From DASSJM01 sp036280655 (GTDB lineage: Bacteria; Actinomycetota; UBA4738; HRBIN12): 33,620 nucleotides of DNA. Of this stretch, positions 6,982 to 14,872 are shown piece after piece (position 1 is the first letter of the stretch; the number at the start of each line of letters is the position of its first letter). The position numbers and the translations under genes are program-made. A model generated the notes under the pieces. That model did no database searches, was not told where the DNA came from, and saw only the letters and a list, made by a program, of their open reading frames with translations. The stretch is from positions 1 through 33,620 of the forward strand of contig DASUQI010000054.1 of the NCBI GenBank assembly GCA_036280655.1. Reading direction: 5' to 3'.

Positions 6982-9201
6982 TCAGTCCGGTCCGGCTCGC
7001 GCGTTCGTCGGCCCCGTCGGGGGCGGCGGTGTCTCCGTCGGCGTCGGAGACGGGCTCGGCTCGGGCGAGGGGCTCGGCTCCGGCTCCGGCTCCGGCTCCG
7101 GCGACGGACTCGGCTCCGGCTCGGGCGAGGGGCTCGGCGACGGGGACGGGGCCGGCAACGGGACCTGGGTCTCCGGGCCCGCGCTGTAGCCCTCGAACGA
7201 CGGCGTCGCGAAGTCCTTCACCGGGGCGCCCTCGAGCGCCGCCGCCATGAAGTCGTGCCAGATCAGCGCGGGGATCGTCCCGCCGAACACCGCGTCGTAG
7301 CCCTCGATGCCCTCGAGCGGGACCTGGCCCTGCGGGTAGCCCACCCAGACGCAGGTCGCGAGCTGCGGGGTGTACCCGCAGAACCAGGCGTCCCAGTAGT
7401 TCTGCGCCGTGCCGGTCTTCCCGGCGGCGGGGCGGCCGATGTACGCGTTCGTCCCCGTGCCTCCCGAGATCACGGTCTCGAGCGCGTAGTTGACGAGGTC
7501 GGCGTCGTTCGTGTCGAGCACCTGCTTCCCGCGCTCGTTGATCTCTAGGTTCGCCTCGCCGTCCGGCGTCTCCACCCGTTCGAGCGGGGTCGGGCGGTGA
7601 CGCCACCCGCGCGCGGCGAGCGTCGCGTACGCGGTCGTCATCTCGAGCGGGTTCACGGACTGCGTCCCCAGCGTGATCGAGCACACGGGCTGGAGGTCGG
7701 ACTCGATCCCCATCCGATGGGCGACCTCCACGATCGCCTCGGGCGTCACCTCGGAGGCGACCTGCGCGTAGACCGTGTTCACGGAGTGGCTCGTCGCCGA
7801 GAGCAGCGTGAAGGTCCCGCTCTCCGAGTCGCTCGCGTTCGAGAGCTCCCACGGCTGTCCGTTCGTGTAGCACGCGGGGTCCTCGATCGTGATCGGCGAC
7901 GGCCCGCTCCAGCGCGCGTTGAGGTCGTAGTCCTGCTCCATCGCGGCGGCGAGCGTGAACACCTTGAACGCCGACCCGGCCTGCCGGCCCGATCCGCCGT
8001 CGCCGGTCGCGAGGTTCACCTTCGATACGCGGAAGTTCTCGCCCCCATACATCGCGCGAACCGCGCCGTCGCGGGGATCGATCGCGACGAGCGCCGCCTC
8101 GGGCCCGCCGGGATCGTTCAGCCGGTTCGCGACCGCCTCCTCCGCGTACCGCTGCATCTCCGAGTCGAGCGTCGTCCTCACCTGGAGCCCGCCGCCGAAC
8201 ACGGTCGCCTCGTCGTACTCGTCGATCAGCTCGCGGCGTACGTAGTCGAGGAAGTAGCCGGTCTTGGCCGGGAAGTTCAGCCCGATCTCGAACGGGTCGG
8301 CCCGCACCGGCTTGTCGGCGAAGGCCGCCGCGCGCTCGGGCAGGAGGTACCCCTCCTCCACCATCCTCGCGAGGACGAAGTTGCGCCGGTCGGTGGCGTC
8401 CGGTTCGTGCTCGACGGGGTCATAGACCGAGGGGCTCTGGATCATGCCGGCGAGCATCGCGGACTGAGGAACCGTGAGGTCCTCGGCGTCCGTGCGGAAG
8501 AACGTCTGTGCGGCGGCCTGGACCCCGTACGCCCCCCGCCCGAAGTAGACCGTGTTCAGGTACGTCGCGAGGATCTGGTCCTTCGTGAACTCCTGCTCCA
8601 CCTTGACCGCGAGCAGGCCCTCGCGCACCTTCTGGCTGAGCGAGCGCTCGGGGATCACGTAGGTCTCCACGCCGGTCTCGGGGTCCTCCACGTACTCGCC
8701 CGCGTACACGTTCTTCACGAGCTGCTGGGTGATCGTGGAGCCGCCCTGGACGATCTCGCGCTGGACGATGTCGGTCCAGGCCGCCCGCAGGATGCCGAAC
8801 ACGTCGATCCCGGGGTGCGCGTAGAAGTCCTGGTCCTCGACCGAGATCACCGCGCGTTGCAGGTGCTTCGGCATCTGGTCGAGCGGGATGATCGTCCGGT
8901 CCACCGCGGAGTGGAGCGTCGTGAGGACCTTGCCGTCGCGGTCGTAGACGTAGGTCGTCTGGATCGGCGGGGGCGTCTTCGGCAGCTCGAGCTGCGAGTA
9001 GACGTAGAGCAGGGTCAGCAGGACCAGGATGGCGCCGGCGACGGGCACGACGACGAAGACCCACCACCATCGCGAGAGCCAACCCTTGAAGCCCTTCTGG
9101 CGCTGGCGCTTCGGCTCGCGGCGGGGGGCGTGCTTGGGGCCGTTCCTTCGGGACCCCGCGGGCGCGGTCTTGACCGCCAAATCGTCGTCCAGTGTAGTCA
9201 C
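6982..9201 (-). CDS. ponA: Class A penicillin-binding protein (transglycosylase/transpeptidase)
   Basis: 739 residues. A basic cytoplasmic tail and one membrane helix (residues ~45-68) precede a GT51 transglycosylase domain whose motif EDQDFYAHPG begins at E122 and continues with GGSTITQQL. The transpeptidase domain has all three active-site motifs: SAFK (S410), SVN (473-475) and KTGT (595-598). It polymerises lipid II and cross-links peptidoglycan outside the membrane. The last ~45 residues are a Pro/Ser/Glu tail, as in several actinobacterial PonA proteins. It follows a DUF5318 gene, as in mycobacteria. The GTG start at 9201 has no ribosome site and lies in the arm of an inverted repeat, so the start is less sure than the function. 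Confidence 0.95.
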   Translation of the reverse strand: MTTLDDDLAVKTAPAGSRRNGPKHAPRREPKRQRQKGFKGWLSRWWWVFVVVPVAGAILVLLTLLYVYSQLELPKTPPPIQTTYVYDRDGKVLTTLHSAVDRTIIPLDQMPKHLQRAVISVEDQDFYAHPGIDVFGILRAAWTDIVQREIVQGGSTITQQLVKNVYAGEYVEDPETGVETYVIPERSLSQKVREGLLAVKVEQEFTKDQILATYLNTVYFGRGAYGVQAAAQTFFRTDAEDLTVPQSAMLAGMIQSPSVYDPVEHEPDATDRRNFVLARMVEEGYLLPERAAAFADKPVRADPFEIGLNFPAKTGYFLDYVRRELIDEYDEATVFGGGLQVRTTLDSEMQRYAEEAVANRLNDPGGPEAALVAIDPRDGAVRAMYGGENFRVSKVNLATGDGGSGRQAGSAFKVFTLAAAMEQDYDLNARWSGPSPITIEDPACYTNGQPWELSNASDSESGTFTLLSATSHSVNTVYAQVASEVTPEAIVEVAHRMGIESDLQPVCSITLGTQSVNPLEMTTAYATLAARGWRHRPTPLERVETPDGEANLEINERGKQVLDTNDADLVNYALETVISGGTGTNAYIGRPAAGKTGTAQNYWDAWFCGYTPQLATCVWVGYPQGQVPLEGIEGYDAVFGGTIPALIWHDFMAAALEGAPVKDFATPSFEGYSAGPETQVPLPAPSPSPSPSPEPEPSPSPEPEPEPEPSPSPEPSPSPTPTETPPPPTGPTNARAGPD
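7015..7156 (-). repeat. Low-complexity repeat encoding the PBP Pro/Ser/Glu tail
   Basis: The plus strand reads as irregular 6-bp units such as GGCTCC and GGCTCG. A 21-bp block is repeated exactly at 7058-7078 and 7118-7138, 60 bp apart, so the tail has grown by unit duplication. It encodes alternating PSPSPSPEPEP stretches, an extended, flexible, negatively charged extracellular tail. Its length probably varies between strains. Confidence 0.8.
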
Positions 9202-9220
9202 GGGCAGGCTTTAGCCCGTG
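9199..9220. promoter_or_regulatory. Inverted repeat over the PBP start codon
   Basis: CACGGGC (9199-9205) and GCCCGTG (9214-9220) pair perfectly around 8 nt (AGGCTTTA). In the PBP mRNA the GTG initiation codon lies in the 3' arm, so the hairpin would hide the start. It could regulate translation or be a leftover of a mobile-element end; no second copy was seen in the window. Confidence 0.4.
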
Positions 9221-9268
9221 CACGACCAGCGGAAACGTCCGTGGAGTTCCCGTGACACGGGCGGCGGA

Positions 9269-9667
9269 TCAGACGGCGCGGGCGACGAAGGCTTCGTGCA
9301 GGTGGTTCCACTGGCAGGTCGTGCACACCTCGACCACGTAGCACCACGATCCGGGCCGGTCGGCAGCCATCGAGAGGCCGACGTCGAGCGGCCACACGCG
9401 GCCGTTGTCGTGCCTGAGGCCGTCCCCGTAGACGTACGTGACCAGCCTGAGCTTGTCCTTGCGGCAGACCGGGCAGTCGCGACGGGTCTGCTCCCCCACG
9501 TGCTTGGCGGCGCGGATCAGCTCCGGGTGGGCGTCGCAGACGTCGGTCCAGGACGTCAGGCCGGTCTGGACCGAAGAGAGCAGGGCCCGTTTGGCCAGGG
9601 TGTAGTCGATGGTTGCCAGGCACGCGCGCCGGCCCCGCTTCCTCGCGATCCCCTGGAGCATCGCCAT
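9269..9667 (-). CDS. DUF5318 family zinc-ribbon protein
   Basis: 132 residues. The pattern CPVC (65-68), then LRLVTYVYGDGLRHDNGR and CTTC (115-118) matches the actinobacterial DUF5318 family, with two CxxC knuckles that should bind zinc. In mycobacteria the equivalent gene (Rv0049) stands directly upstream of ponA1, exactly as here (67 bp before the PBP), so a role linked to cell-wall synthesis is a reasonable inference, but no biochemical function is known to me. There is no Shine-Dalgarno sequence; TACGAT stands 8 nt before the ATG, which suggests a leaderless mRNA. A second ATG lies two codons downstream. Confidence 0.85.
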   Translation of the reverse strand: MAMLQGIARKRGRRACLATIDYTLAKRALLSSVQTGLTSWTDVCDAHPELIRAAKHVGEQTRRDCPVCRKDKLRLVTYVYGDGLRHDNGRVWPLDVGLSMAADRPGSWCYVVEVCTTCQWNHLHEAFVARAV

Positions 9668-9675
9668 GGTCGAGC

Positions 9676-9681
9676 ATCGTA
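9676..9681 (-). promoter_or_regulatory. -10 box TACGAT for a leaderless DUF5318-PBP transcript
   Basis: On the minus strand TACGAT ends 8 nt before the DUF5318 ATG. In actinobacteria a TANNNT box there places the transcription start on or next to the A of ATG. There is no competing ribosome site. The -35 is not clear. Confidence 0.5.
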
Positions 9682-9731
9682 CACCCCGTCCCCGACGTGG
9701 CGGCCCCGGCGGATGTCCTCAGTGACCTCGG

Positions 9732-10106
9732 TCAGGTCGAGGGAAGGTCCACCACGGCCAGGGCACTCGCGACCACCGACCGACCGTCCCCGAACAGGAG
9801 CAGGTCCCCGACCTCCATCCGCACGGCGACTCTCGCCTCGAGCGTTCCCGGCTCGCAGACGCACGATTCCAGCGCGCCGCCGTTCCGCGCCGCGTACTCG
9901 CGAGCGCGCTCCTCGGGCAGCACGTCGTCGGGGAGCGCCAGCGCCAGCGTCTGCGCCGCGGCCAGCGCCGCGGCGTCCGCGGACGTCTGGCAACTCGACG
10001 CGGCCGCGAGGACACGCACGACGTCGGCGGCCGCCATCGCCATCACGAGCACGATCGCGACGGAAGCGGCAACGACGATCGAGACCGACCCTCGATCGTC
10101 CGTCAA
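9732..10106 (-). CDS. TadG/TadE-like pilus-assembly protein (Rv3654c type)
   Basis: 124 residues: DDRGSVSIVVAASVAIVLVM begins a single membrane helix, followed by SCQTSADAAALAAAQ, the signature of the TadE-like proteins that end actinobacterial tad operons. The likely start is the TTG at 10106, which overlaps the tadE stop (TTGA) and has AGGAG 5 nt upstream; the longer frame to 10166 overlaps tadE more deeply and has no such site. It is a pseudopilin-like or helix-anchored component thought to act outside the membrane in pilus assembly or surface secretion. It is the last gene of the tad cluster. Confidence 0.85.
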   Translation of the reverse strand: MTDDRGSVSIVVAASVAIVLVMAMAAADVVRVLAAASSCQTSADAAALAAAQTLALALPDDVLPEERAREYAARNGGALESCVCEPGTLEARVAVRMEVGDLLLFGDGRSVVASALAVVDLPST

Positions 10107-10489
10107 GCGAACTCCTGGCGCATCGTCGCGCTCACCTGCATCGTGACCGACTCGGGGAACAGCCATCCGGCAAGCGTCGCCGCGATCGGCGCCTCGTAGG
10201 TCAGGGAGACCGTGACCGGCGAACCCCGCGCACCCGCTCGATCGACCTCGACCCGAAGGCGGTCTCCGTCGAGGCCCACCGCCGCGCCTCGGACCGCCAC
10301 GTCGACCGTCGCGAGGGACGGGTCGACCGCCGCCTCGCGCGCCCCGGCGCGCGACGCCTGCGTCAGGACCAACCGATCGTGGGCGAGCACGCCGATCTGC
10401 ACGAGCGCGAGCAGCAGGAGCAGCACCAAAGGGAGCACGAGGGCGAACTCGATCGCCGCGGATCCCCGCTCACCGTCGCTAGGACGCAC
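10103..10489 (-). CDS. tadE: TadE-family minor pseudopilin
   Basis: 128 residues beginning MRPSDGERGSAAIEFALVLP: the GSAAIEFALVLP stretch is the TadE prepilin-like motif, with a G/S cleavage point, a conserved Glu five residues into the mature helix, and a hydrophobic helix of ~20 residues. TadE pseudopilins are processed by a prepilin peptidase (none is in this window) and prime Flp/Tad pilus assembly. The GTG start overlaps the pilin stop by 11 nt, and the stop overlaps the next start, so translation is probably coupled along the operon. Confidence 0.9.
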   Translation of the reverse strand: MRPSDGERGSAAIEFALVLPLVLLLLLALVQIGVLAHDRLVLTQASRAGAREAAVDPSLATVDVAVRGAAVGLDGDRLRVEVDRAGARGSPVTVSLTYEAPIAATLAGWLFPESVTMQVSATMRQEFA

Positions 10490-10688
10490 TCCCGGCCACC
10501 TGGTCGATGATGCCGTCGAAGAACGCCGGCAGCTTCCCGGACGAGCGGGCCCACACGATCAGGACGACCGCGATCGCCGCCGCGGCGAGGATCACGAGCG
10601 CGTACTCGGCCGTCGTCTGCCCAGCCTGCGAGGACCACGGTGAGCGCGACCGCAGATAGCGCGCTCGTACGTACCAGGACAACAGCAT
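10479..10688 (-). CDS. Flp/Tad major pilin-like protein, DUF4244
   Basis: 69 residues. SQAGQTTAEYALVILAAAAI carries the class-III prepilin cleavage motif (G before QTTAE, with Glu five residues after the cut) leading straight into the N-terminal helix of the mature pilin, which is very short, as in Flp pilins. The sequence matches the DUF4244 pilins found at this position in mycobacterial tad loci. GAGAGGAGGTG lies 9 nt before the ATG, the best ribosome site in the operon, which fits a protein needed in many copies. It is likely the main filament subunit. Confidence 0.9.
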   Translation of the reverse strand: MLLSWYVRARYLRSRSPWSSQAGQTTAEYALVILAAAAIAVVLIVWARSSGKLPAFFDGIIDQVAGSAS

Positions 10689-10704
10689 CCCGGTTCACCT
10701 CCTC

Positions 10705-11532
10705 TCACACGATGGATCGCACGGTGGTCACCAGGACCGGGATCACCGTGAGGAGGAGGAAGGCGGGGAGGACGAGGAACACGAGCGGGAACAGCATCTT
10801 CACGGGGGCGGCACGCGCGCGCTCGGTGGCCCTCGCGCGGCGCGCCTCGCGGACGTCTCTCGCGAGCCGCGCGAGCTCCTCGCTCAGCGGAGAGCCCAGC
10901 GACTCGGAACGGGCGAGCGTTCCGACCAGACGGCGGACGTCCGGCAGCTCGAGGCGTTCGCCAACGGTCCGGAGCTCGTCCCGCCAGCGCCCGCCGAGAT
11001 CCGTCGCGTCGAGCACCGGCCGAAGGTCGTCCGCGAGCGGCCCCTCGGCCGCCTCGACCGCTCGTCGGAAGGCGAGCTGGGCCGGCAGTCCCGCGGACGT
11101 CGCGACGGCGAGGAGGTCGAGGAGCACAGGCACCTCTCGATCCGCGCCGGCGAGCCGACGACGAGCGGCCCTCGCGACACTGGCGTCGGGGGCTCGGAAC
11201 CCCAACGGTCCCAGCGCCGCCGCGAGGAGCGGACCGCCGAGGAGGAGGCCGGAGAACGCAGCGGCCGCCGCCGCGGCCGCCTTCATGCCGACGAGCTCCC
11301 GCTCGGTCCGGTCGAGTCCCGAGCGCGCGAGCGCGTCCGTCGTTCGAGCCGACACCGAAAGGTGCCGGACGAGCGGCGCTCCTGCGATGGCGCCGAGCAG
11401 ATCGCGGCCCGCGAATCCGCGCGAGCGATCGGGCGCGAACGGAGCCAGGACCGCCGATCGCGGCCGGGCCCAGCAGGCGGCGACAAGCGAGACGCCGGCG
11501 ATCGTCGCCAGGAGCCCAGCCGGGATGGTCAT
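10705..11532 (-). CDS. tadC: TadC-like inner-membrane platform protein (T2SSF domain)
   Basis: About 275 residues. Hydrophobic segments occur near the N terminus, in the middle (AAAAAAAAFSGLLLGGPLLA) and at the C terminus (LVFLVLPAFLLLTVIPVLV), with a T2SSF four-helix domain between (EVPVLLDLLAVATSAGLPAQ). With TadB it forms the membrane platform that the TadA ATPase turns. The ATG at 11532 overlaps the tadB stop in ATGA; the longer frame to 11562 lies inside tadB. Length and order fit the mycobacterial homologue. Confidence 0.9.
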   Translation of the reverse strand: MTIPAGLLATIAGVSLVAACWARPRSAVLAPFAPDRSRGFAGRDLLGAIAGAPLVRHLSVSARTTDALARSGLDRTERELVGMKAAAAAAAAFSGLLLGGPLLAAALGPLGFRAPDASVARAARRRLAGADREVPVLLDLLAVATSAGLPAQLAFRRAVEAAEGPLADDLRPVLDATDLGGRWRDELRTVGERLELPDVRRLVGTLARSESLGSPLSEELARLARDVREARRARATERARAAPVKMLFPLVFLVLPAFLLLTVIPVLVTTVRSIV

Positions 11533-12392
11533 GGTTCGATCCGCAGGAGGCTCCGGATCCACACGTACGCGCCCGCCTGGAGCACGAGGCCGAGGACGAT
11601 CGCGAGCGAACCGGCGGGCGTGGTGATCGCCGCCACCATGTCGTCGCGCGCGACCACTGATAGGAACGCGAAGAACCCGAGCGGCAGCAACCCGAGGATG
11701 TTGGCCGAGAGGCGAGCCTGCGCGGTGAGCGAGCGGAGCTCACGGGCGGCGCTCCGACGCGCGCGGAGCGTCGAGGCGAGCTCCTCGAGCGTCGCGGCGA
11801 GTGCTCCGCCGGACCGCCGGTGCAGACGGAGCACGCCGGCCGCGAGCCGCGCATCGGCGCCGGAGATCTCTGCCGCCCACGCGTCGACCGCGTCGTCCAT
11901 CGGATCGCCGAGCGCGACCCGGTCACCGATCCGGTCGAAGGAAGGGCCGATCGGCGGATCGATCTCGGCCGCCGCGAGCTCGAACGACTGGCGGAGCGAA
12001 CGCCCGGCTCGCAGGCCGGCCGCGATCACCGACACGCCGTCGGCAAGCTGATCCTGCGTGAGACTCGACACCTTGGTTCGACGTCGTCGAGCGACGATCG
12101 TCGGGACGACGAGGACGGCGCCGGCGGCCACGACCGCGCCGACGTCCCCCGCGACCCTGAAGCCCGCGACCGATGCGAACGCCGCACCGATGACTGTCCA
12201 CACCCACGTGGGCGGGCCCGCGACCCTCGTCGCGATCGTCCGCGAGCTCGGCGGGGCTCCCGCACGGACGAGGATCGTGCCACGAAGAACGTCGACCGCG
12301 GCCGCCCCGGCGAGCAGGACGGCGGCAGCGGTGAGCGCCCCGACGATCGCCCCGCTCAGGGTTCCACCTCGTCGACGCCCGCGTCGAACCAC
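11529..12392 (-). CDS. tadB: TadB-like inner-membrane platform protein (T2SSF domain)
   Basis: About 287 residues if started at the GTG at 12392; a CTG at 12361 overlapping the tadA stop, with GGTGG just upstream, is another possibility. Two N-terminal membrane helices are followed by the T2SSF domain (LADGVSVIAAGLRAGRSLRQ, then LRLHRRSGGALAATLEELA) and two C-terminal helices. The GLRAG and GG-L-A elements are typical of GspF/TadB proteins. It forms the membrane base of the pilus machine with TadC. The stop overlaps tadC. Confidence 0.9.
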   Translation of the reverse strand: MVRRGRRRGGTLSGAIVGALTAAAVLLAGAAAVDVLRGTILVRAGAPPSSRTIATRVAGPPTWVWTVIGAAFASVAGFRVAGDVGAVVAAGAVLVVPTIVARRRRTKVSSLTQDQLADGVSVIAAGLRAGRSLRQSFELAAAEIDPPIGPSFDRIGDRVALGDPMDDAVDAWAAEISGADARLAAGVLRLHRRSGGALAATLEELASTLRARRSAARELRSLTAQARLSANILGLLPLGFFAFLSVVARDDMVAAITTPAGSLAIVLGLVLQAGAYVWIRSLLRIEP

Positions 12393-13633
12393 CGCTCGTC
12401 GAGCGGCACGCGACCCATGAGTGCGGCGGCGACCGCCGGCATCCTGCCGGTTGCGACGAACGCGCCGTCGCGACCAACCCGCGGCCGGAAGCCGAACGCC
12501 TCCGTGATCGCGAGCTCACCGCCCTCGTCCAATCCGTCGACGGTCGCGATCTGCATCACCACCCTCCGCCCCTCGCGCAGACGAGCGGTGTGCACGACGA
12601 GGTCGATCCCTCCCGCGACCTGCGCGCGAACGTGGGCGACCGGGAGGTCAACGTCGGACATCACCGCCATGGTCTCGAGCCGCCAGAGGGCATGCCGGGC
12701 CGAGTTCGCGTGCGCGGTGGAAAGGGAGCCGTCGTGTCCGGTGTTCATCGCCTGCAACATGTCGAGTGCCTCGCCACCCCGGACCTCACCGATCACGAGC
12801 CGGTCGGGTCGCATCCGGAGTGCGTTACGTAGGAGGTCTCGGACGGTCACCTCGCCCCGGCTCTCGACGTTGGCGGGGCGGGCCTCGAGGCCGACCACGT
12901 GCGGCTTGCCGAGACGTAACTCGGCGGCGTCCTCGATCGTGATGATCCGCTCGTCGTCGGGGACGCACGAGGACAGCACGCCGAGGAGCGTCGTCTTCCC
13001 CGAGCTCGTGCCTCCGGAGATCAGGATATTGGCCCGGCCGCGGACGCAGGCGCCCAGGAACGCGAGCATCCGGGGCCCCATCGTGCCGTTGTCGAGCAGG
13101 TCCTGCGGGCCGAGTGGGGCCGAGGAGAACTTGCGAACGTTCAACACGGGGCCGCAGAGCGAGAGGGGCGGAACGATCGCATGCACCCGTGAGCCATCCG
13201 GAAGTCGCGCGTCCACCCACGGCGACATTGCGTCGACCCGGAGGCCCAACGGGGCCACGATGCGCTCGATCAGGTGAAGGACCGCCTCCTCCCCCTCAAA
13301 CAGACGGTCTCCCACCCTCTCGAGCCGCCCCTCTCGCTCCACGTAGACGTCGTCGGGACCGTTCACCATCACCTCGGTGACGTCCGGGTCCTTCAGCAGG
13401 AACTCGATCGGACCCATCCCGACGACCGCATCCGAAACCGCGTTCACGACGTTCGTGAGCGTTCGCTGCGGAAGCATGTGCCCCTGCTCGCGCAGCAGGG
13501 CGAGCGCCTCCTCGCGAACGCGGAGCCGTCGCTCGGCCGCGGGGACCCGTGCGAGCTGTCGGGCGTCGACCCTCCCGAGCAGTCGTTCGTGCAGGCCGCG
13601 ACGGACCTCGACGAGCAGGTCTCCCTGGCTCAC
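12356..13633 (-). CDS. tadA: TadA/CpaF secretion ATPase
   Basis: 425 residues. An N-terminal helical domain (~1-90) precedes the hexameric ATPase core: Walker A GGTSSGKTT with K213, the Asp box IITIEDAAELRL, Walker B DRLVIGEVRGGEALDML, and the His box TGHDGSLSTAHANS. These are the motifs of the GspE/PilT superfamily, CpaF branch. It powers Flp pilus extension from the cytoplasmic face of the membrane. The GTG start at 13633 overlaps the upstream stop (GTGA) and has GGAGG 7 nt before it. The frame is open far upstream to 15196, but that part is antisense or out-of-phase sequence over other genes. Confidence 0.95.
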   Translation of the reverse strand: MSQGDLLVEVRRGLHERLLGRVDARQLARVPAAERRLRVREEALALLREQGHMLPQRTLTNVVNAVSDAVVGMGPIEFLLKDPDVTEVMVNGPDDVYVEREGRLERVGDRLFEGEEAVLHLIERIVAPLGLRVDAMSPWVDARLPDGSRVHAIVPPLSLCGPVLNVRKFSSAPLGPQDLLDNGTMGPRMLAFLGACVRGRANILISGGTSSGKTTLLGVLSSCVPDDERIITIEDAAELRLGKPHVVGLEARPANVESRGEVTVRDLLRNALRMRPDRLVIGEVRGGEALDMLQAMNTGHDGSLSTAHANSARHALWRLETMAVMSDVDLPVAHVRAQVAGGIDLVVHTARLREGRRVVMQIATVDGLDEGGELAITEAFGFRPRVGRDGAFVATGRMPAVAAALMGRVPLDERWFDAGVDEVEP

Positions 13634-14709
13634 CGGCTCGCCTCCAAGATCTCGGCGGCCAGCCGGTCGATCGAGCGCCCGACGCGACCACGCATCGCGA
13701 GCAGCCGACCGCGGTCCTGCGCGGCCGGGATGCTCCGGTCGGACGGGATCACGGCGACGGCGGGACGGCCGAACACGCGCTCGACGTCCTTCGCCGTCAC
13801 CTCCGATCGGCCCGGACGGTTCACGACGAACTCGCAGCGCCCGTCGAGCCCGACGATCTCGATCGCCCGCTTGGCGTCGCGGAACGACAGGACGTCGAGC
13901 CCGAGCACGACGAGGATCCGGTCCGCGAGCTCGAGCCCCGCCCGTACGACGTCGTCGAGCGCTCGCGGCACGTGGAGCACCACGACGTCGCAGGTCCGCC
14001 GTGCGGCCGCGATCGCCGGCCGGTAGGTCTCGGCTCCCACACGCGTCCCGATCCGCTCCTCGCCCGGAGCCAGCAGCGCGTCGAACCCGGTCGGATGCCG
14101 CCACACCACCTCGAGCAGGTGCCGCGGCGCGATCTCCGACGAGAGCGGCGCCAGGTCCGCGATCGTTCGGACGTCCTCGTCGAGCGGGACGCCGATCGCG
14201 GCCGAGGCGTCGGCGAAGAGCACGTCGAGATCGACCAGCACGCATCGGCGCTGCCGCCTGGCGAGCGCCGCGGCGAGGTGCGTCGCCACGAACGTCGTCC
14301 CGGCGCCGCCTCGGGGGCCGTAGACGGCCACGACCTGACCGGGCGAACCGAGGGCTTCGTCCCCGCTCGGGCGGGCCCTCCCCGCCGCGGCCGCGAGCTC
14401 TTCGCGTTCGGCGGGCCACAGGAAGAAACCGTGGGCCCCGGCTCGAAGGGCCCGCCGCAGTGAGCCGACCGACTGCGTCGTGTCGACGGCGAAGAGCGCG
14501 CTCCCGTTCAGCGACCCCCTCGCGGGCACCAGAGACGGCGCGGCGACCACGGCATCGGGTTCGAGCTGACGGATCGCCTCGGCGAGCTGCACCGCGTCCC
14601 CGGCGGTGCCGACGACCCGGGCTCGGCCGCTTCGATCGAGGAAGTGCATGACCTCCTCGGCGACGTCCGGAGGTTCGAGTGCGAGCACGACCCGCGTGAC
14701 CTCTTCCAT
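13630..14709 (-). CDS. CpaE/TadZ-like pilus localisation ATPase (Ssd-like)
   Basis: 359 residues. Residues ~1-115 form a receiver-like fold without a clear phospho-Asp; ~125-340 form a MinD/ParA-type ATPase. The P-loop reads GPRGGAGTT (131-139), where MinD proteins have KGGxGKT: the signature Lys is Arg and the second Lys is replaced by Thr, as in other atypical CpaE/TadZ proteins. LVDLD (158-162) is the Walker-A' element. In mycobacteria the gene in this position (Rv3660c, ssd) affects septum placement; CpaE/TadZ proteins place the Tad machine at a cell pole. GGAG stands 6 nt before the ATG at 14709. It heads the tad operon. Confidence 0.88.
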   Translation of the reverse strand: MEEVTRVVLALEPPDVAEEVMHFLDRSGRARVVGTAGDAVQLAEAIRQLEPDAVVAAPSLVPARGSLNGSALFAVDTTQSVGSLRRALRAGAHGFFLWPAEREELAAAAGRARPSGDEALGSPGQVVAVYGPRGGAGTTFVATHLAAALARRQRRCVLVDLDVLFADASAAIGVPLDEDVRTIADLAPLSSEIAPRHLLEVVWRHPTGFDALLAPGEERIGTRVGAETYRPAIAAARRTCDVVVLHVPRALDDVVRAGLELADRILVVLGLDVLSFRDAKRAIEIVGLDGRCEFVVNRPGRSEVTAKDVERVFGRPAVAVIPSDRSIPAAQDRGRLLAMRGRVGRSIDRLAAEILEASR

Positions 14710-14777
14710 GAACCGCTCCGCATCCGGGAAGACCGTGAGGGAGAGGTACGGGGAGTCGCGGCGAACCGCGTGCGCGA

Positions 14778-14807
14778 ATAGTACGGGACCGCGCGACTGC
14801 GGCACAA
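14778..14807 (-). promoter_or_regulatory. Probable promoter of the tad operon
   Basis: On the minus strand TTGTGC (14807 to 14802) and TACTAT (14783 to 14778) are 18 bp apart, giving a start near 14771 and a leader of ~60 nt before the CpaE-like gene. It lies in the 163-bp divergent gap shared with the cupin gene. Confidence 0.45.
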
Positions 14808-14872
14808 TCACCAACCCGACCGATTCGGCGATCTTGTCGGGGGATGTGTTGGCGACGGACGAGGAGCGACAG

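Noticed and set aside
7597..9255. A 552-codon plus-strand frame opposite the PBP, and similar long frames opposite tad, kinase and WD40 genes.
   Set aside because: High-GC DNA gives long antisense frames opposite real genes. These are rich in Arg, Val, Leu and Glu, match no domain and have no ribosome sites.
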